From contig NZ_QXTH01000002.1 of NCBI RefSeq assembly GCF_003946865.1, positions 372,001-436,000 of the forward strand: 64,000 nt of DNA. The letters are read 5' to 3'. Made by a program: the position numbers and the translations under genes. How positions within the stretch are numbered: position 1 is the first letter of the stretch; each line of letters begins with the position of its first letter. Shown piece after piece: positions 7,388 to 16,028 of the stretch. The notes below the pieces were generated by a model. The model was not told where the DNA came from. It did no database searches and saw only the letters and a list, made by a program, of their open reading frames with translations. This stretch comes from Antribacter gilvus. GTDB lineage: Bacteria > Actinomycetota > Actinomycetes > Actinomycetales > Cellulomonadaceae.

Positions 7388-8934
7388 ACACACAGACGAC
7401 GGGCGGCGTGGCCCGGATCCCCGCGCCCGGAACCGCACTGCCGTTCACCCCGTCGGTACCGCGCACAGAGCCGACGGCGAACGCCACCGGCCAGGTCGCG
7501 TTCCCCACCGACTTCCTCTGGGGAGCGGCGACCGCCGCCTACCAGGTCGAGGGCGCCGCCCACGAGGACGGTCGGGAGGACTCCATCTGGGACGTCTTCG
7601 CGCACGTCCCGGGCGCCGTGCTCAACCAGGAGGACGGCGAGGTCGCCTGCGACCAGTACCACCGTTACCCGCAGGACGTCGCGCTGATGCAGGAGCTCGG
7701 CATCAAGGCGTACCGGTTCTCGACGTCCTGGGCTCGCGTCGTCCCTGGTGGCCGCACCGTCAACCAGGCCGGCATCGACTACTACTCGCGCCTCGTGGAC
7801 GAGCTCCTCGGCGCGGGCATCCTGCCGTGGCTCACGCTCTACCACTGGGACCTCCCCCAGGCGATCGAGGCGGAGCAGGGCGGCTGGGCGAGTCGTGACA
7901 CGGCGTACCGCTTCCGCGACTACGCTGTGACGATGCACGAGGCGCTCGGTGACCGCGTCGGCGTGTGGACCACGCTGAACGAGCCGTGGTGCGCCGCCTT
8001 CCTGGGTTACACCGGCGGACAGCACGCCCCCGGCCGGCAGTCCCGCGAGGACGGTCTCGCGGCAGCCCACCACCTCATGCTCGGCCACGGGCTCACGGTC
8101 CAGGCCCTGCGCGAGCGCGCCCCCGAGGCCAACCTGGGCATCACGCTCAACTTCGAGGTCGAGGACCCGCTGGACCCCGAGAACCCTGCGGACGTGGACG
8201 CCGCCCGCCGGCTCGACGGCGGGTTCAACCGGATCTTCGCGGACCCGGTCCTGCGGGGCGCGTACCCCGAGGACGTGCTGGCCGACGTGGCCGAGTACGG
8301 CCTCGAGAAGTACATCCAGGACGGCGACCTGGAGATCATCTCCACGCCGATCGACTCGCTGGGTGTGAACTACTACCACGGCAACGCGGTGTCGGCCACG
8401 CCCCCGGTGACGAGCCTCGAGGGCGGCGCCCCGGTGACCCGTCCGTCGTCGTCCCCGTTCCCCGGCGGCGACGGCGCGTACACGCACCCGCGTGGCCTCC
8501 CGATCACGGACCAGAACTGGGAGGTCCAGCCCGAGGGCCTGACCCGGCTCCTCCTGCGCCTGCAGGAGGACTACACGGGCCCCCGCGGCATCGCGCTGTA
8601 CGTCACGGAGAACGGCTGCGCCTACGACGACGTCGCGGACGAGAACGGCTTCGTCCAGGACGACCGCCGGGTCGAGTTCATCGACGTGCACCTGCGGGCG
8701 ATCAAGGACGCGATCGACGAGGGCGCCGACGTGCGCGGCTACTTCGGCTGGTCGCTGCTCGACAACTACGAGTGGGCGTGGGGCTACGGCAAGCGGTTCG
8801 GTCTGGTCCGCGTGGACTACGAGACCCAGGACCGCACCGTGAAGGCGTCCGGCCTCTGGTACGGCGGCGTGGCCACCGAGAACTCGGTGCCGCCGCTGGC
8901 CAACCCCGCCATCGAGGCGGTCGCTGCGGAGTGA
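7384..8934 (+). CDS. bglC: GH1 family beta-glucosidase (BglC-like)
   Basis: This encodes 516 residues forming a GH1 (beta/alpha)8 barrel. The acid/base glutamate is E200 in TTLNEP and the nucleophile is E409 in YVTENG, with the family N-terminal signature FLWGAATAAYQVEGA at 44-58. A non-conserved tail of about 38 residues precedes the barrel; it is not a signal peptide, so the enzyme is cytoplasmic and probably splits imported cellobiose and short cellodextrins. It has an AAGGAG ribosome site and overlaps the cebG stop (ATGA). The last codon region overlaps the regulator start (GTGA). Confidence 0.93.
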   Translation: MNTQTTGGVARIPAPGTALPFTPSVPRTEPTANATGQVAFPTDFLWGAATAAYQVEGAAHEDGREDSIWDVFAHVPGAVLNQEDGEVACDQYHRYPQDVALMQELGIKAYRFSTSWARVVPGGRTVNQAGIDYYSRLVDELLGAGILPWLTLYHWDLPQAIEAEQGGWASRDTAYRFRDYAVTMHEALGDRVGVWTTLNEPWCAAFLGYTGGQHAPGRQSREDGLAAAHHLMLGHGLTVQALRERAPEANLGITLNFEVEDPLDPENPADVDAARRLDGGFNRIFADPVLRGAYPEDVLADVAEYGLEKYIQDGDLEIISTPIDSLGVNYYHGNAVSATPPVTSLEGGAPVTRPSSSPFPGGDGAYTHPRGLPITDQNWEVQPEGLTRLLLRLQEDYTGPRGIALYVTENGCAYDDVADENGFVQDDRRVEFIDVHLRAIKDAIDEGADVRGYFGWSLLDNYEWAWGYGKRFGLVRVDYETQDRTVKASGLWYGGVATENSVPPLANPAIEAVAAE

Positions 8935-9941
8935 CGAACAGCGGACCCCCCACCCTGGACGACGTCGCGCAGGCTGCCGGCGTCTCCCGGTCGACGGCGT
9001 CCCGCGCGATCAACGGCGGCCTGCGTGTCTCGCCCGAGGCGCAGGCCGCCGTGGACGACGCCGTCGCCCGGCTCGGGTATGCCCCGAACCGGGCCGCACG
9101 GTCGCTCGTCACCCGGCGTACCGACTCGATCGGACTCGTGGTCCCCGAGCCGGATGCGCGCATCCTGACCGACCCGTTCCTCGCGGGGACCCTCCGCGGG
9201 GTCAGCGACGGCCTGGCGGGGACGGAGCTGCAGCTCGTGCTGCTCCTGTCCCGCCCGGGCGAGCTTCCGGGCCAGATGGCCCGGTACCTGCGGAGCGGTC
9301 ACGTCGACGGCGTCATCGTGACGTCGCACCACCGGGACGACCGGCTGGAGCCCGAGCTGGGCAGGGGCTCCCTCCCGGCGGTCTTCGTGGGGCGCCCGTT
9401 CATCGAGACCGGGCTGCACTACGTGGACGTCGACAACGTCGAGGGCGGCCGGATCGCCACGCGGCGCCTGATCTCGCGGGGCCGCAAGCGCATCGCGACG
9501 ATCACCGGGCCGCTCGACATGACGGCCGGGGTGGACCGCTCCCGCGGCTGGCACGAGGAGCTCCAGAAGGCGGGGCTCCCCGACGACGCCCTCGTCGAGG
9601 GCGACTTCACGGCCGTGGGCGGCGCGGCGGCCGCCGAGCGGCTGCTCGACGCGCACCCCGACCTGGACTCGATCTTCGTGGCGTCCGACCTCATGGCGGA
9701 GGGCGTCCTCAAGGTCCTCTCCGCCCGGGGCAGGTCGGTCCCCGGTGACGTCGCGGTGGTGGGCTTCGACGACCTCGGCGTCGCCGCAGCCATGACCCCG
9801 CGCCTGACGACGGTCACCAACCCCGTGGTCCAGATGGTCGAGGCCGCGACGGGGACGCTCCTGGACCTGCTCGCAGGCAAGCGCGTCCCCGAGGCACCGC
9901 AGGTCTTCACCCCCCACCTGGTGGAGGGCGAGTCCGACTGA
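8931..9941 (+). CDS. cebR: LacI-family regulator of the cellobiose operon (CebR-like)
   Basis: This encodes 336 residues. The N-terminal helix-turn-helix and hinge (LDDVAQAAGVSRSTASRAING) occupies about residues 7-60 and is followed by a periplasmic-binding-protein-like effector domain. The GTG start overlaps the bglC stop, so it is translated with the operon. In Streptomyces CebR represses the same gene set and is released by cello-oligosaccharides. The two CebR-type operators upstream of cebE imply autoregulation here. Placement at the 3' end of the operon, rather than as a separate upstream gene, is the main difference from the Streptomyces layout. Confidence 0.87.
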   Translation: MTNSGPPTLDDVAQAAGVSRSTASRAINGGLRVSPEAQAAVDDAVARLGYAPNRAARSLVTRRTDSIGLVVPEPDARILTDPFLAGTLRGVSDGLAGTELQLVLLLSRPGELPGQMARYLRSGHVDGVIVTSHHRDDRLEPELGRGSLPAVFVGRPFIETGLHYVDVDNVEGGRIATRRLISRGRKRIATITGPLDMTAGVDRSRGWHEELQKAGLPDDALVEGDFTAVGGAAAAERLLDAHPDLDSIFVASDLMAEGVLKVLSARGRSVPGDVAVVGFDDLGVAAAMTPRLTTVTNPVVQMVEAATGTLLDLLAGKRVPEAPQVFTPHLVEGESD

Positions 9942-9957
9942 GGTCGGCGATCCCCCC

Positions 9958-10051
9958 GCCGAGGTAGTGCCTCCGTCGGACCGAGGCCACTACCTCGGCA
10001 GGGTCTCCCCGCCGAGGTAGTGCCTCCGTCCGACCGAGGCACTACCTCGGC
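9958..10051. repeat. tandemly duplicated terminator hairpin between cebR and putA
   Basis: Two nearly identical hairpins, 9958-9999 and 10011-10051, each have arms GCCGAGGTAGTGCCTC and the complement. They differ by one extra C in the right arm of the first copy and by one base in the loop. They fill the gap between the convergent cebR and putA stops and probably end both transcripts. The duplication of a whole hairpin is unusual. Confidence 0.75.
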
Positions 10052-10080
10052 GGCTCTGTGCGGGCGGCTCTGTGCCGGCG

Positions 10081-13000
10081 CTACCTCGCGTGCACGTGGC
10101 CGTAGCGGTGGGTCGTGCGGCTCACGGCCTGCTCGCGCAGCACGGTGAGCAGCTCCCGACGGCCCGACGCCAGCACCGGCCCGTCGAGCACGGTGACGGA
10201 CCCGAGCCGGGTCGCGGCGGCCTCGCGCAGACCCGGGGCGTCGCCGACCACGCGGACCCGTCCCGCGACCCGGCCGTCGGCCACGGCCTCGGCGAACGCC
10301 TCGTGGGTGGTCTCGTCGCCGGAGAGCGTCACCGGCACGCCCGCGCGCCGCGCCGCCGCCACGACCCGGTCCACCTCGACCGGCAGCGCGCCGTCGGCCA
10401 CGCGGACGGTCAGGCCCGGTACCGGCCGGTAGCGCAGCACGTTCGCCTCGGCACGCAGGCCCGACGGGTCGTGCTCGACGCCGAGCTCCTCGGCCCAGGC
10501 GCGTTCGTCGTCGGCCAGGGCCCAGGCCAGCCACTCCGCCGGGGCCGCGGCCCGGGACGGGACGTCGACGGCGTCGGACCAGCTGCCCAGCTGGGCCACG
10601 TAGTGGGGCCCGCCCGCCTTGGCGCCCGGGCCCACCACCGACGCCTTCCAGCCGCCGAACGGCTGGCGCCGCACGATCGCGCCGGTGATGTGGCGGTTGA
10701 CGTAGGCGTTGCCCACCTGGACGCGGTCGAGCCACGTGGCGATCTCGTCGTCGTCCAGCGAGTGCAGGCCGCCCGTGAGCCCGAAGGCCACGCCGTTCTG
10801 CAGCTCGATCGCCTCGGCGAGGTTCCGGGCCGTCATGATCCCGAGGACCGGGCCGAACGCCTCCGTGAGGTGGAAGAACGAGCCCGGCCGGACGCCGTCG
10901 CGCACCCCCGGGGTCCACAGGCGGCCGGAGCCGAGCCCGGCCTCGCGGGCCTCCTCGTCGAGGCGGCGCGGCCGCACCAGCCAGGTCTCCCCCCGCTCGA
11001 GGGTGGTCAGGGCGCGCAGCAGCTTGCCCTGCGCCGGCTCGGTGAGCGGCCCCGTCGTCGTGGACAGCGAGGTGGCGGGCCCGACGGCGAGCGACCGCAC
11101 CGCGTCCACGAGCTGGCGGCGGAAGCGCTCGCCGGTGGCCGACGACGGGTCGCCCACCGACCCGACGAGGATCACCAGCGAGGCGGCGGAGCACTTCTGG
11201 CCCGCGTGCCCGAACGCCGAGCGGACGACGTCGGCCACGGCGAGGTCGAGGTCGGCCGAGGGCGTCACGACGACCGCGTTCTTGCCCGACGTCTCCGCGA
11301 GCACCGTGAGCTCCGGCCGCCACGAGGCGAACATCTCGGCGGTCTCGATCGAGCCGGTCAGCACCACCCTCGCCACGTCGGGGTGGGTGACGAGGTGGCG
11401 GCCGAGGTCGCCGTCGGGCACCCGGACGAGCTGGACCACCGTGCGGGCCAGGGCCGGGTCGAGGCCGATCTCGGGCGCTACCTCGTCGAACGCCGCGTGC
11501 ACGGCCTCGACGGCGACCTCCAGGCAGCGCGGGGTCGGCGGGGCGGGCTTGGCCAGCACCGCCGAGCCGGCCGCGAGCGCCGCGAGCACGCCGCCGATGG
11601 GGATGGCGACGGGGAAGTTCCACGGCGGCGTGACGAGGGTGACGCCGTCCGGCGTGAAGGTGGCGCCGGGGACGCGTTCGAGGTCGACCGCGCGCTCCGC
11701 GTAGTACGCGGCGAAGTCGACGGCCTCGCTGACCTCGGGGTCGGCCTCGGCAACGGTCTTGCCCGCCTCGTGCACCATGGCGGCGACGAGGTCGGCGCGC
11801 GCCGCCTCGAGGTGCGCGGCGGCCGAGCGCAGGACGCGGGCCCGGTCTGCCGGGGCCACCTTCGCCCAGGCGGTGCGGGCGCGGACGGCCCGGGCGACGG
11901 CGTCGTCCATCTGGTCCGTGCCGGTGAGCGGGCGGGCGAGGACGGGTACGTAGCCCGACCCGCGGCCCACGACCTGCTGCGCCCACTCGCGGTGGACGGC
12001 GACGGCGGGATCGGTGTCGGGCGCGTTGCGGAACGGGGGGTCGACAGCGTCCGGGTCGCCCGGGTGCACCGCGTCGTCCTCGGCGCGGCCTCGACGGCGC
12101 GGGGTCACGTCCTCGGGCGAGTAGTGCACCCCGTGGACGACCGAGGCCCGGAAGGCCACCTCGTGGTGGTCCATCGAGTCGTCGGCGCCAGAGAACATCC
12201 CGTGCAGGAAGTTCTGCTCGGCCGCGTTCTCCTCCAGCCTGCGCACCAGGTACGAGATCGCGACGTCGAAGTCCTCGTCCCGCACGACCGGCGTGTAGAG
12301 CACCACCCGGCCGCCGTCCTGGGCGACCTCCTCGCGGACCGCAGCCGCCTCGCCGGGCGCCATGCCCTGGAGCATCTCGATGTCGAGCGCCTCGGACACG
12401 CCGCGCTCCCGGCCGAGCAGGATCGCGAGCGCCACGTGGAAGAGGTTGTGGGAGGCCGCGCCGATGCGGACCGCGTGCGTGCGCCCGGCGTGGAGCGCGT
12501 GGTCGAGGAGCCGTACGTAGTTGGCGTCCACGTCGGGCTTGGTCGGGTAGGGCGCCTGGGGCCAGCCGTGCAGCTCGGCCTCCACCTGCTCCATCGCGAG
12601 GTTGGCGCCCTTGACGAGGCGGACCTTGATACGGGCGCCGTCGTCGGCCACGCGCTGCGTCGCGAACTCGGTGAGCCCGTCCAGGGCGCCGAGCGCGTCG
12701 GGGAGGTAGGCCTGGAGCACGATGCCGGCCTCGAGGTCGCGGAACTCGTCGCGGCCGAGGATCTCGGTGAAGACCGCGGTGGTCAGCGCGAGGTCGCGGT
12801 ACTCCTCCATGTCGAGGTTGAGAAACACGCCGTGGTCGCGGGCGGCGCGGTAGAGCGGCAGCAGGCGCTCGACGACGCGGTCGCGCGAGCCGGTGAGGTC
12901 CCAGGTGACGAGCTGTGCCGCCACGGAGGAGACCTTGACGGACACGTAGTCGACGTCGGGCCGCTGGACCAGGGCGATGGTGCGCTCGAGGCGGGCGCGG

Positions 13001-13572
13001 GCCTCGTCCTCCCCGAGCACCGCCTCGCCGAGGAGGTTCACGTTGAGCGCGTACCCCTCGGCGCGGGTGCGGGCGAGGTGGGCGGCGAGCCCGGGGCCGG
13101 CGTCGGCCACCAGGTGGCCCACCAGCTGCTTGAGCCGGAGGCGGGCGGCCGGGACCACGACGCGCGGCAGCACCGGCGCGACGAGGGCGCCCGTGCGGAA
13201 CAGCGCGCGGTCCACCGGGCTGAGGAACGAGGCTGCGCCCGCCTTGCGGCCGAGCCTGGCCAGGGCCCGCGCGGCGACGCGCGCGTCCTGGGGGCGTGCG
13301 ACGTCGTCGACGAAGCCGACGGCCAGCTCCAGCCCGGCCGGGTCGGAGACGAGGGCGCCGAGGCGCGCGGCGGTGGCGTCGGCCTGGCGGTCGCGCGTGG
13401 TGGCCGGGCCGCTGCGCTCGGTGCGGATCCAGCGGCGGGCGAGCGCGACGGCGTCGTCGGCCAGCTTCTCCGCCAGGGTGTCGGTGGGGGCCGGGCCGGA
13501 CGAGGCCGGGCCGGGGGCGGCGCTCGTGGCGCCTTCGGGGCCGGCGGGGTGCGCCGGGACGGTGGTGCTCAT
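10081..13572 (-). CDS. putA: bifunctional proline dehydrogenase / delta-1-pyrroline-5-carboxylate dehydrogenase
   Basis: This 1163-residue enzyme oxidises proline to glutamate in two steps. The FAD-binding PRODH barrel spans about 100-460, with motifs LNLDMEEYRD (251-260), RLVKGA (about 318) and YLVRRLEENAAEQNF (441-455). The aldehyde dehydrogenase domain spans about 550-1040, with general base E760 in LAETSGKN and catalytic C794 in AGQKCSAAS. There is no N-terminal ribbon-helix-helix domain, so unlike E. coli PutA it cannot repress itself. Instead a PAS/AraC regulator is divergently transcribed 53 bp away. The first 35 residues are Pro/Ala-rich and probably disordered. Confidence 0.95.
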   Translation of the reverse strand: MSTTVPAHPAGPEGATSAAPGPASSGPAPTDTLAEKLADDAVALARRWIRTERSGPATTRDRQADATAARLGALVSDPAGLELAVGFVDDVARPQDARVAARALARLGRKAGAASFLSPVDRALFRTGALVAPVLPRVVVPAARLRLKQLVGHLVADAGPGLAAHLARTRAEGYALNVNLLGEAVLGEDEARARLERTIALVQRPDVDYVSVKVSSVAAQLVTWDLTGSRDRVVERLLPLYRAARDHGVFLNLDMEEYRDLALTTAVFTEILGRDEFRDLEAGIVLQAYLPDALGALDGLTEFATQRVADDGARIKVRLVKGANLAMEQVEAELHGWPQAPYPTKPDVDANYVRLLDHALHAGRTHAVRIGAASHNLFHVALAILLGRERGVSEALDIEMLQGMAPGEAAAVREEVAQDGGRVVLYTPVVRDEDFDVAISYLVRRLEENAAEQNFLHGMFSGADDSMDHHEVAFRASVVHGVHYSPEDVTPRRRGRAEDDAVHPGDPDAVDPPFRNAPDTDPAVAVHREWAQQVVGRGSGYVPVLARPLTGTDQMDDAVARAVRARTAWAKVAPADRARVLRSAAAHLEAARADLVAAMVHEAGKTVAEADPEVSEAVDFAAYYAERAVDLERVPGATFTPDGVTLVTPPWNFPVAIPIGGVLAALAAGSAVLAKPAPPTPRCLEVAVEAVHAAFDEVAPEIGLDPALARTVVQLVRVPDGDLGRHLVTHPDVARVVLTGSIETAEMFASWRPELTVLAETSGKNAVVVTPSADLDLAVADVVRSAFGHAGQKCSAASLVILVGSVGDPSSATGERFRRQLVDAVRSLAVGPATSLSTTTGPLTEPAQGKLLRALTTLERGETWLVRPRRLDEEAREAGLGSGRLWTPGVRDGVRPGSFFHLTEAFGPVLGIMTARNLAEAIELQNGVAFGLTGGLHSLDDDEIATWLDRVQVGNAYVNRHITGAIVRRQPFGGWKASVVGPGAKAGGPHYVAQLGSWSDAVDVPSRAAAPAEWLAWALADDERAWAEELGVEHDPSGLRAEANVLRYRPVPGLTVRVADGALPVEVDRVVAAARRAGVPVTLSGDETTHEAFAEAVADGRVAGRVRVVGDAPGLREAAATRLGSVTVLDGPVLASGRRELLTVLREQAVSRTTHRYGHVHAR

Positions 13573-13625
13573 GGTTCCAGGGTGCCTCGGACCGTGCGGA
13601 CTCGTCTTGTACGATCGGGCCCGCC

Positions 13626-14399
13626 ATGACAGCGGATCCCGACAAGAGCGCGTGGCCGGAGGCCGACGCCCTCCTGGCCGCGCTCAGCCCCGCGATGGTG
13701 GGGCTGATGGACGAGCTCTCCGACGTCATGTTCTGCGCCAAGGACGCCGACGGGCGGTACGTCATCGTCAACGAGGTGTTCGTGCGCCGCACCAGCGAGC
13801 GGTCGCGGAGGCAGGTGGTCGGCCGCCGGGCGCGCGACCTGTTCGTGCCGCAGCTGGCAGAGCGGTACGAGGCCCAGGACGCCGAGGTGCTGCGCACGGG
13901 CCGGCCGCTGCGCGGCGAGCTCGAGCTGATCCGGCGGCTGGGCGGCACGCCCGGCTGGTTCCTCACGTCGAAGCTCCCCGTGCACGACGACGCCGGCCGG
14001 GCCGTGGGCATCGTGTCGCTGTCGCAGGACCTGCGGTCGGGCGACGCGGACGACACGACGATGGACGCGATGGGCCGGCTGCGCGCCGCTGTGGAGGGCG
14101 CGCTCGACGAGGGTCACGTCCTCTCCGTGGCAGAGCTGGCCGATGCCGCGGGCTGCACCTCCGCCGTGCTCGACCGCCGCGTGCGGCGCGTGTTCGGGCT
14201 CAGCCCCCGCCAGCTCGTGCTCCGGGTACGGGTGGACCGCGCGGCGCACCTGCTCACGTCGACGGCCACCCCGCTGGCCGACGTCGCCGTGGCCGCCGGG
14301 TTCTACGACCAGCCGTCGTTCACGCGGACGTTCGCGCGGCTGACCGGGGAGACGCCGTCGTCGTTCCGCCGCCGGTCGCGCCATACCGGCACGCGCTGA
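13626..14399 (+). CDS. PAS-domain AraC-family regulator, probable regulator of putA
   Basis: This encodes 257 residues. Residues 25-135 form a PAS domain (DVMFCAKDADGRYVIVNEVF..) and residues 155-250 an AraC-type double helix-turn-helix (ADVAVAAGFYDQPSFTRTFARLTGETPSSFR). PAS plus AraC without an AraC cupin suggests small-molecule or redox sensing. The only neighbour sharing its promoter region is putA, which makes proline catabolism the likely target. A TACGAT -10-like hexamer lies at 13610-13615, 10 nt before the ATG, leaving little or no 5' leader. Confidence 0.8.
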   Translation: MTADPDKSAWPEADALLAALSPAMVGLMDELSDVMFCAKDADGRYVIVNEVFVRRTSERSRRQVVGRRARDLFVPQLAERYEAQDAEVLRTGRPLRGELELIRRLGGTPGWFLTSKLPVHDDAGRAVGIVSLSQDLRSGDADDTTMDAMGRLRAAVEGALDEGHVLSVAELADAAGCTSAVLDRRVRRVFGLSPRQLVLRVRVDRAAHLLTSTATPLADVAVAAGFYDQPSFTRTFARLTGETPSSFRRRSRHTGTR

Positions 14400-14483
14400 C
14401 CGTAGCGGCAGGTGGGTCCGACTGGCGGGCTGGTGCCGACGTTGATCACTTCATTGCCGTCCACGCAAATGTGTCTACATCTG

Positions 14484-14489
14484 TATGAT
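14484..14489 (+). promoter_or_regulatory. -10 hexamer of a predicted leaderless antitoxin gene
   Basis: TATGAT, close to the -10 consensus, ends 7 nt before the ATG at 14497 and no ribosome site precedes that ATG. This predicts transcription starting at the start codon. No clear -35 is seen. Confidence 0.55.
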
Positions 14490-14496
14490 GATCGAC

Positions 14497-14757
14497 ATGA
14501 ACACGGTGACGGTCGCGGAGCTCAGGCAGAACCCCACTCCCGTACTCGAGGCGGTCGAGCACGGGGAGACGTTCGTCGTGACCCGGTACCGCAAGGAGAT
14601 CGCCCGGCTGGTACCGCCGGCGCGACGACGACGCGTCACCGCAGCCGAGGCGATGTCCGTCTACGAGCGCGCACCGCTGTCCGACCGGTCCTGGTCCGAG
14701 GAGGTCGCCCGCGAACGCGCGGCGGAGCTCGCACGCGACCCGTGGGATCGCGCGTGA
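14497..14757 (+). CDS. Phd/YefM-type antitoxin
   Basis: This encodes 86 residues. The first 50 have the Phd/YefM DNA-binding fold (VTVAELRQNPTPVLEAVEHGETFVVTRY), and the charged C-terminus, with its WSEEVARERAAEL helix, would wrap the toxin. The start at 14497 is chosen over 14485 or 14488 because the family begins just before VAEL and because of the -10 spacing. Its stop overlaps the toxin start by 4 bp. Antitoxins of this type usually repress their own promoter. Confidence 0.85.
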   Translation: MNTVTVAELRQNPTPVLEAVEHGETFVVTRYRKEIARLVPPARRRRVTAAEAMSVYERAPLSDRSWSEEVARERAAELARDPWDRA

Positions 14758-15158
14758 TCGCGCTCCTCGACACCAACATCCTGATCGCCGGCACGACCGC
14801 TCACGAAGTGGCGCCTGACCTTTCGGACTTCAACGACTTCCGCGTCAGTTCACTCTCTTGGCACGAGCTCACAACCGGGATGCACACCACCGGAGACCTC
14901 AGTACGTACAAGGAACGTGCCCATCGGCTCAGCACATTGCAGGCGATCTACGGCGAAGGGCTCGCCTACGACGACGACTGCGTGGACGCCTACGCCACGA
15001 TCATGACCCGAGTCCTGCAGCGAGGAGGCGTGCCGAAGGCGCACCCGACAGACCGCATGATCGCGGCGACCGCCCTCGCCCACGAACTGGTCGTGGTCAC
15101 CCGCGATCGGGCCGACTTCGCGATGTTCGAGGGGCTCGTCGACGTCGTCGAGCGCTGA
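14754..15158 (+). CDS. VapC-like PIN-domain toxin
   Basis: This 134-residue PIN-domain ribonuclease starts at a GTG overlapping the antitoxin stop (GTGA). The acidic metal-binding set is visible: D6 in ALLDTNILIAG, E38 in SWHEL, D100 in PTDRMIAATAL and D118 in TRDRADF. VapC toxins cleave tRNA or rRNA and are held inactive by the cognate antitoxin. A Phd-type antitoxin with a PIN toxin is a known hybrid pairing. The pair sits between the putA regulator and bioY with no mobile-element remnants nearby. Confidence 0.88.
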   Translation: MIALLDTNILIAGTTAHEVAPDLSDFNDFRVSSLSWHELTTGMHTTGDLSTYKERAHRLSTLQAIYGEGLAYDDDCVDAYATIMTRVLQRGGVPKAHPTDRMIAATALAHELVVVTRDRADFAMFEGLVDVVER

Positions 15159-15298
15159 GCGGCCGCCGGCGCTTGTCGGCGTCCCACAACCGCCGAGCCT
15201 CCTGCGTGGCCTGAGCCCTCCCGGATTGCGCGATCCCCACAACGCGCGCCCCGCAACACAGGCCGTGAGGCACGACGACGGAGCGCGCGCCCCAGGGC

Positions 15299-15304
15299 TA
15301 GCGT
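15299..15304 (+). promoter_or_regulatory. -10 hexamer of predicted leaderless bioY
   Basis: TAGCGT lies 7 nt before the bioY ATG with no ribosome site between. The 153-bp gap upstream of it, back to the toxin stop, shows no BirA-type palindrome that I could recognise. Confidence 0.5.
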
Positions 15305-15311
15305 CATCGGC

Positions 15312-15914
15312 ATGACCACGCTCGCCCTCCCGCTCTTCCCCCGCTCGAACCCGCGCCGTGTGCTGGCCGACCTGATCCCGGGTGCCCTCGCGCGCGACAT
15401 CGCGCTCGTGCTCGGCGTGGCCGCGCTGACCGCGCTCGCCGCGCAGGTGCGCATCCCGGTGCCCGGCCTGCCGGTGCCCGTCACCGGCCAGACCTTCGCC
15501 GTGCTGCTCGGCGCCGCCGCCCTCGGCCCGTGGCGCGGCTCCCTCGCGCAGGTCGTCTACGTGCTCGTCGGCATGGTGGGCCTGCCCGTGTTCACGGGCG
15601 GCGAGTCGGGCGTCGACGTGGTGCTCGGCACCACGGGCGGCTACCTCGTCGGGTTCATCGTGGCCGGCTTCGTCGTGGGCGCGCTCGCCCGCCGCGGGAT
15701 CGACCGCGGGGTGCTCGGGACCGTCCTCGCCTTCGCCACCGGCACCGTCGTGATCTACGCGATCGGCGTCCCGTGGCTCGCAGCGGCGTACGGGATGGGG
15801 GCCGGCGACGCCCTCGTGGCGGGCGCCGTCACCTTCCTCCCGGGCGACGCGATCAAGGCGGTCCTGGCCGGGGTGCTCCTGCCCGCGACCTGGAAGCTGA
15901 CGAAGCGCGACTGA
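15312..15914 (+). CDS. bioY: BioY biotin transport protein (ECF S-component)
   Basis: This encodes 200 residues with six hydrophobic segments and the BioY signature region AAQVRIPVPGLPVPVTGQTF at about 43-62, plus GGYLVGFIVAGF. BioY captures biotin and works with the ECF module (EcfT and two ATPases) or alone at lower efficiency; no bioM or bioN is adjacent. The actinobacterium may depend on imported biotin, but that cannot be judged from this window. Confidence 0.93.
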   Translation: MTTLALPLFPRSNPRRVLADLIPGALARDIALVLGVAALTALAAQVRIPVPGLPVPVTGQTFAVLLGAAALGPWRGSLAQVVYVLVGMVGLPVFTGGESGVDVVLGTTGGYLVGFIVAGFVVGALARRGIDRGVLGTVLAFATGTVVIYAIGVPWLAAAYGMGAGDALVAGAVTFLPGDAIKAVLAGVLLPATWKLTKRD

Positions 15915-16028
15915 CGCGCAGCCGACAGAGCACTGAACAGCACGCACCCGCGATATGTTGAGACCGAGGCGCATCATCCCGCGCCGCGCCACCGGCGCCC
16001 CACCCGGGCGCTTGCTTCCGGAGGAACC

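Noticed and set aside
9419-14056. Minus-strand open frame of 1545 codons across cebR, putA and the AraC gene, and an 1185-codon plus-strand frame over putA
   Set aside because: Both are Arg/Pro/Ala-rich shadows of high-GC coding DNA; the putA frame has all catalytic motifs.
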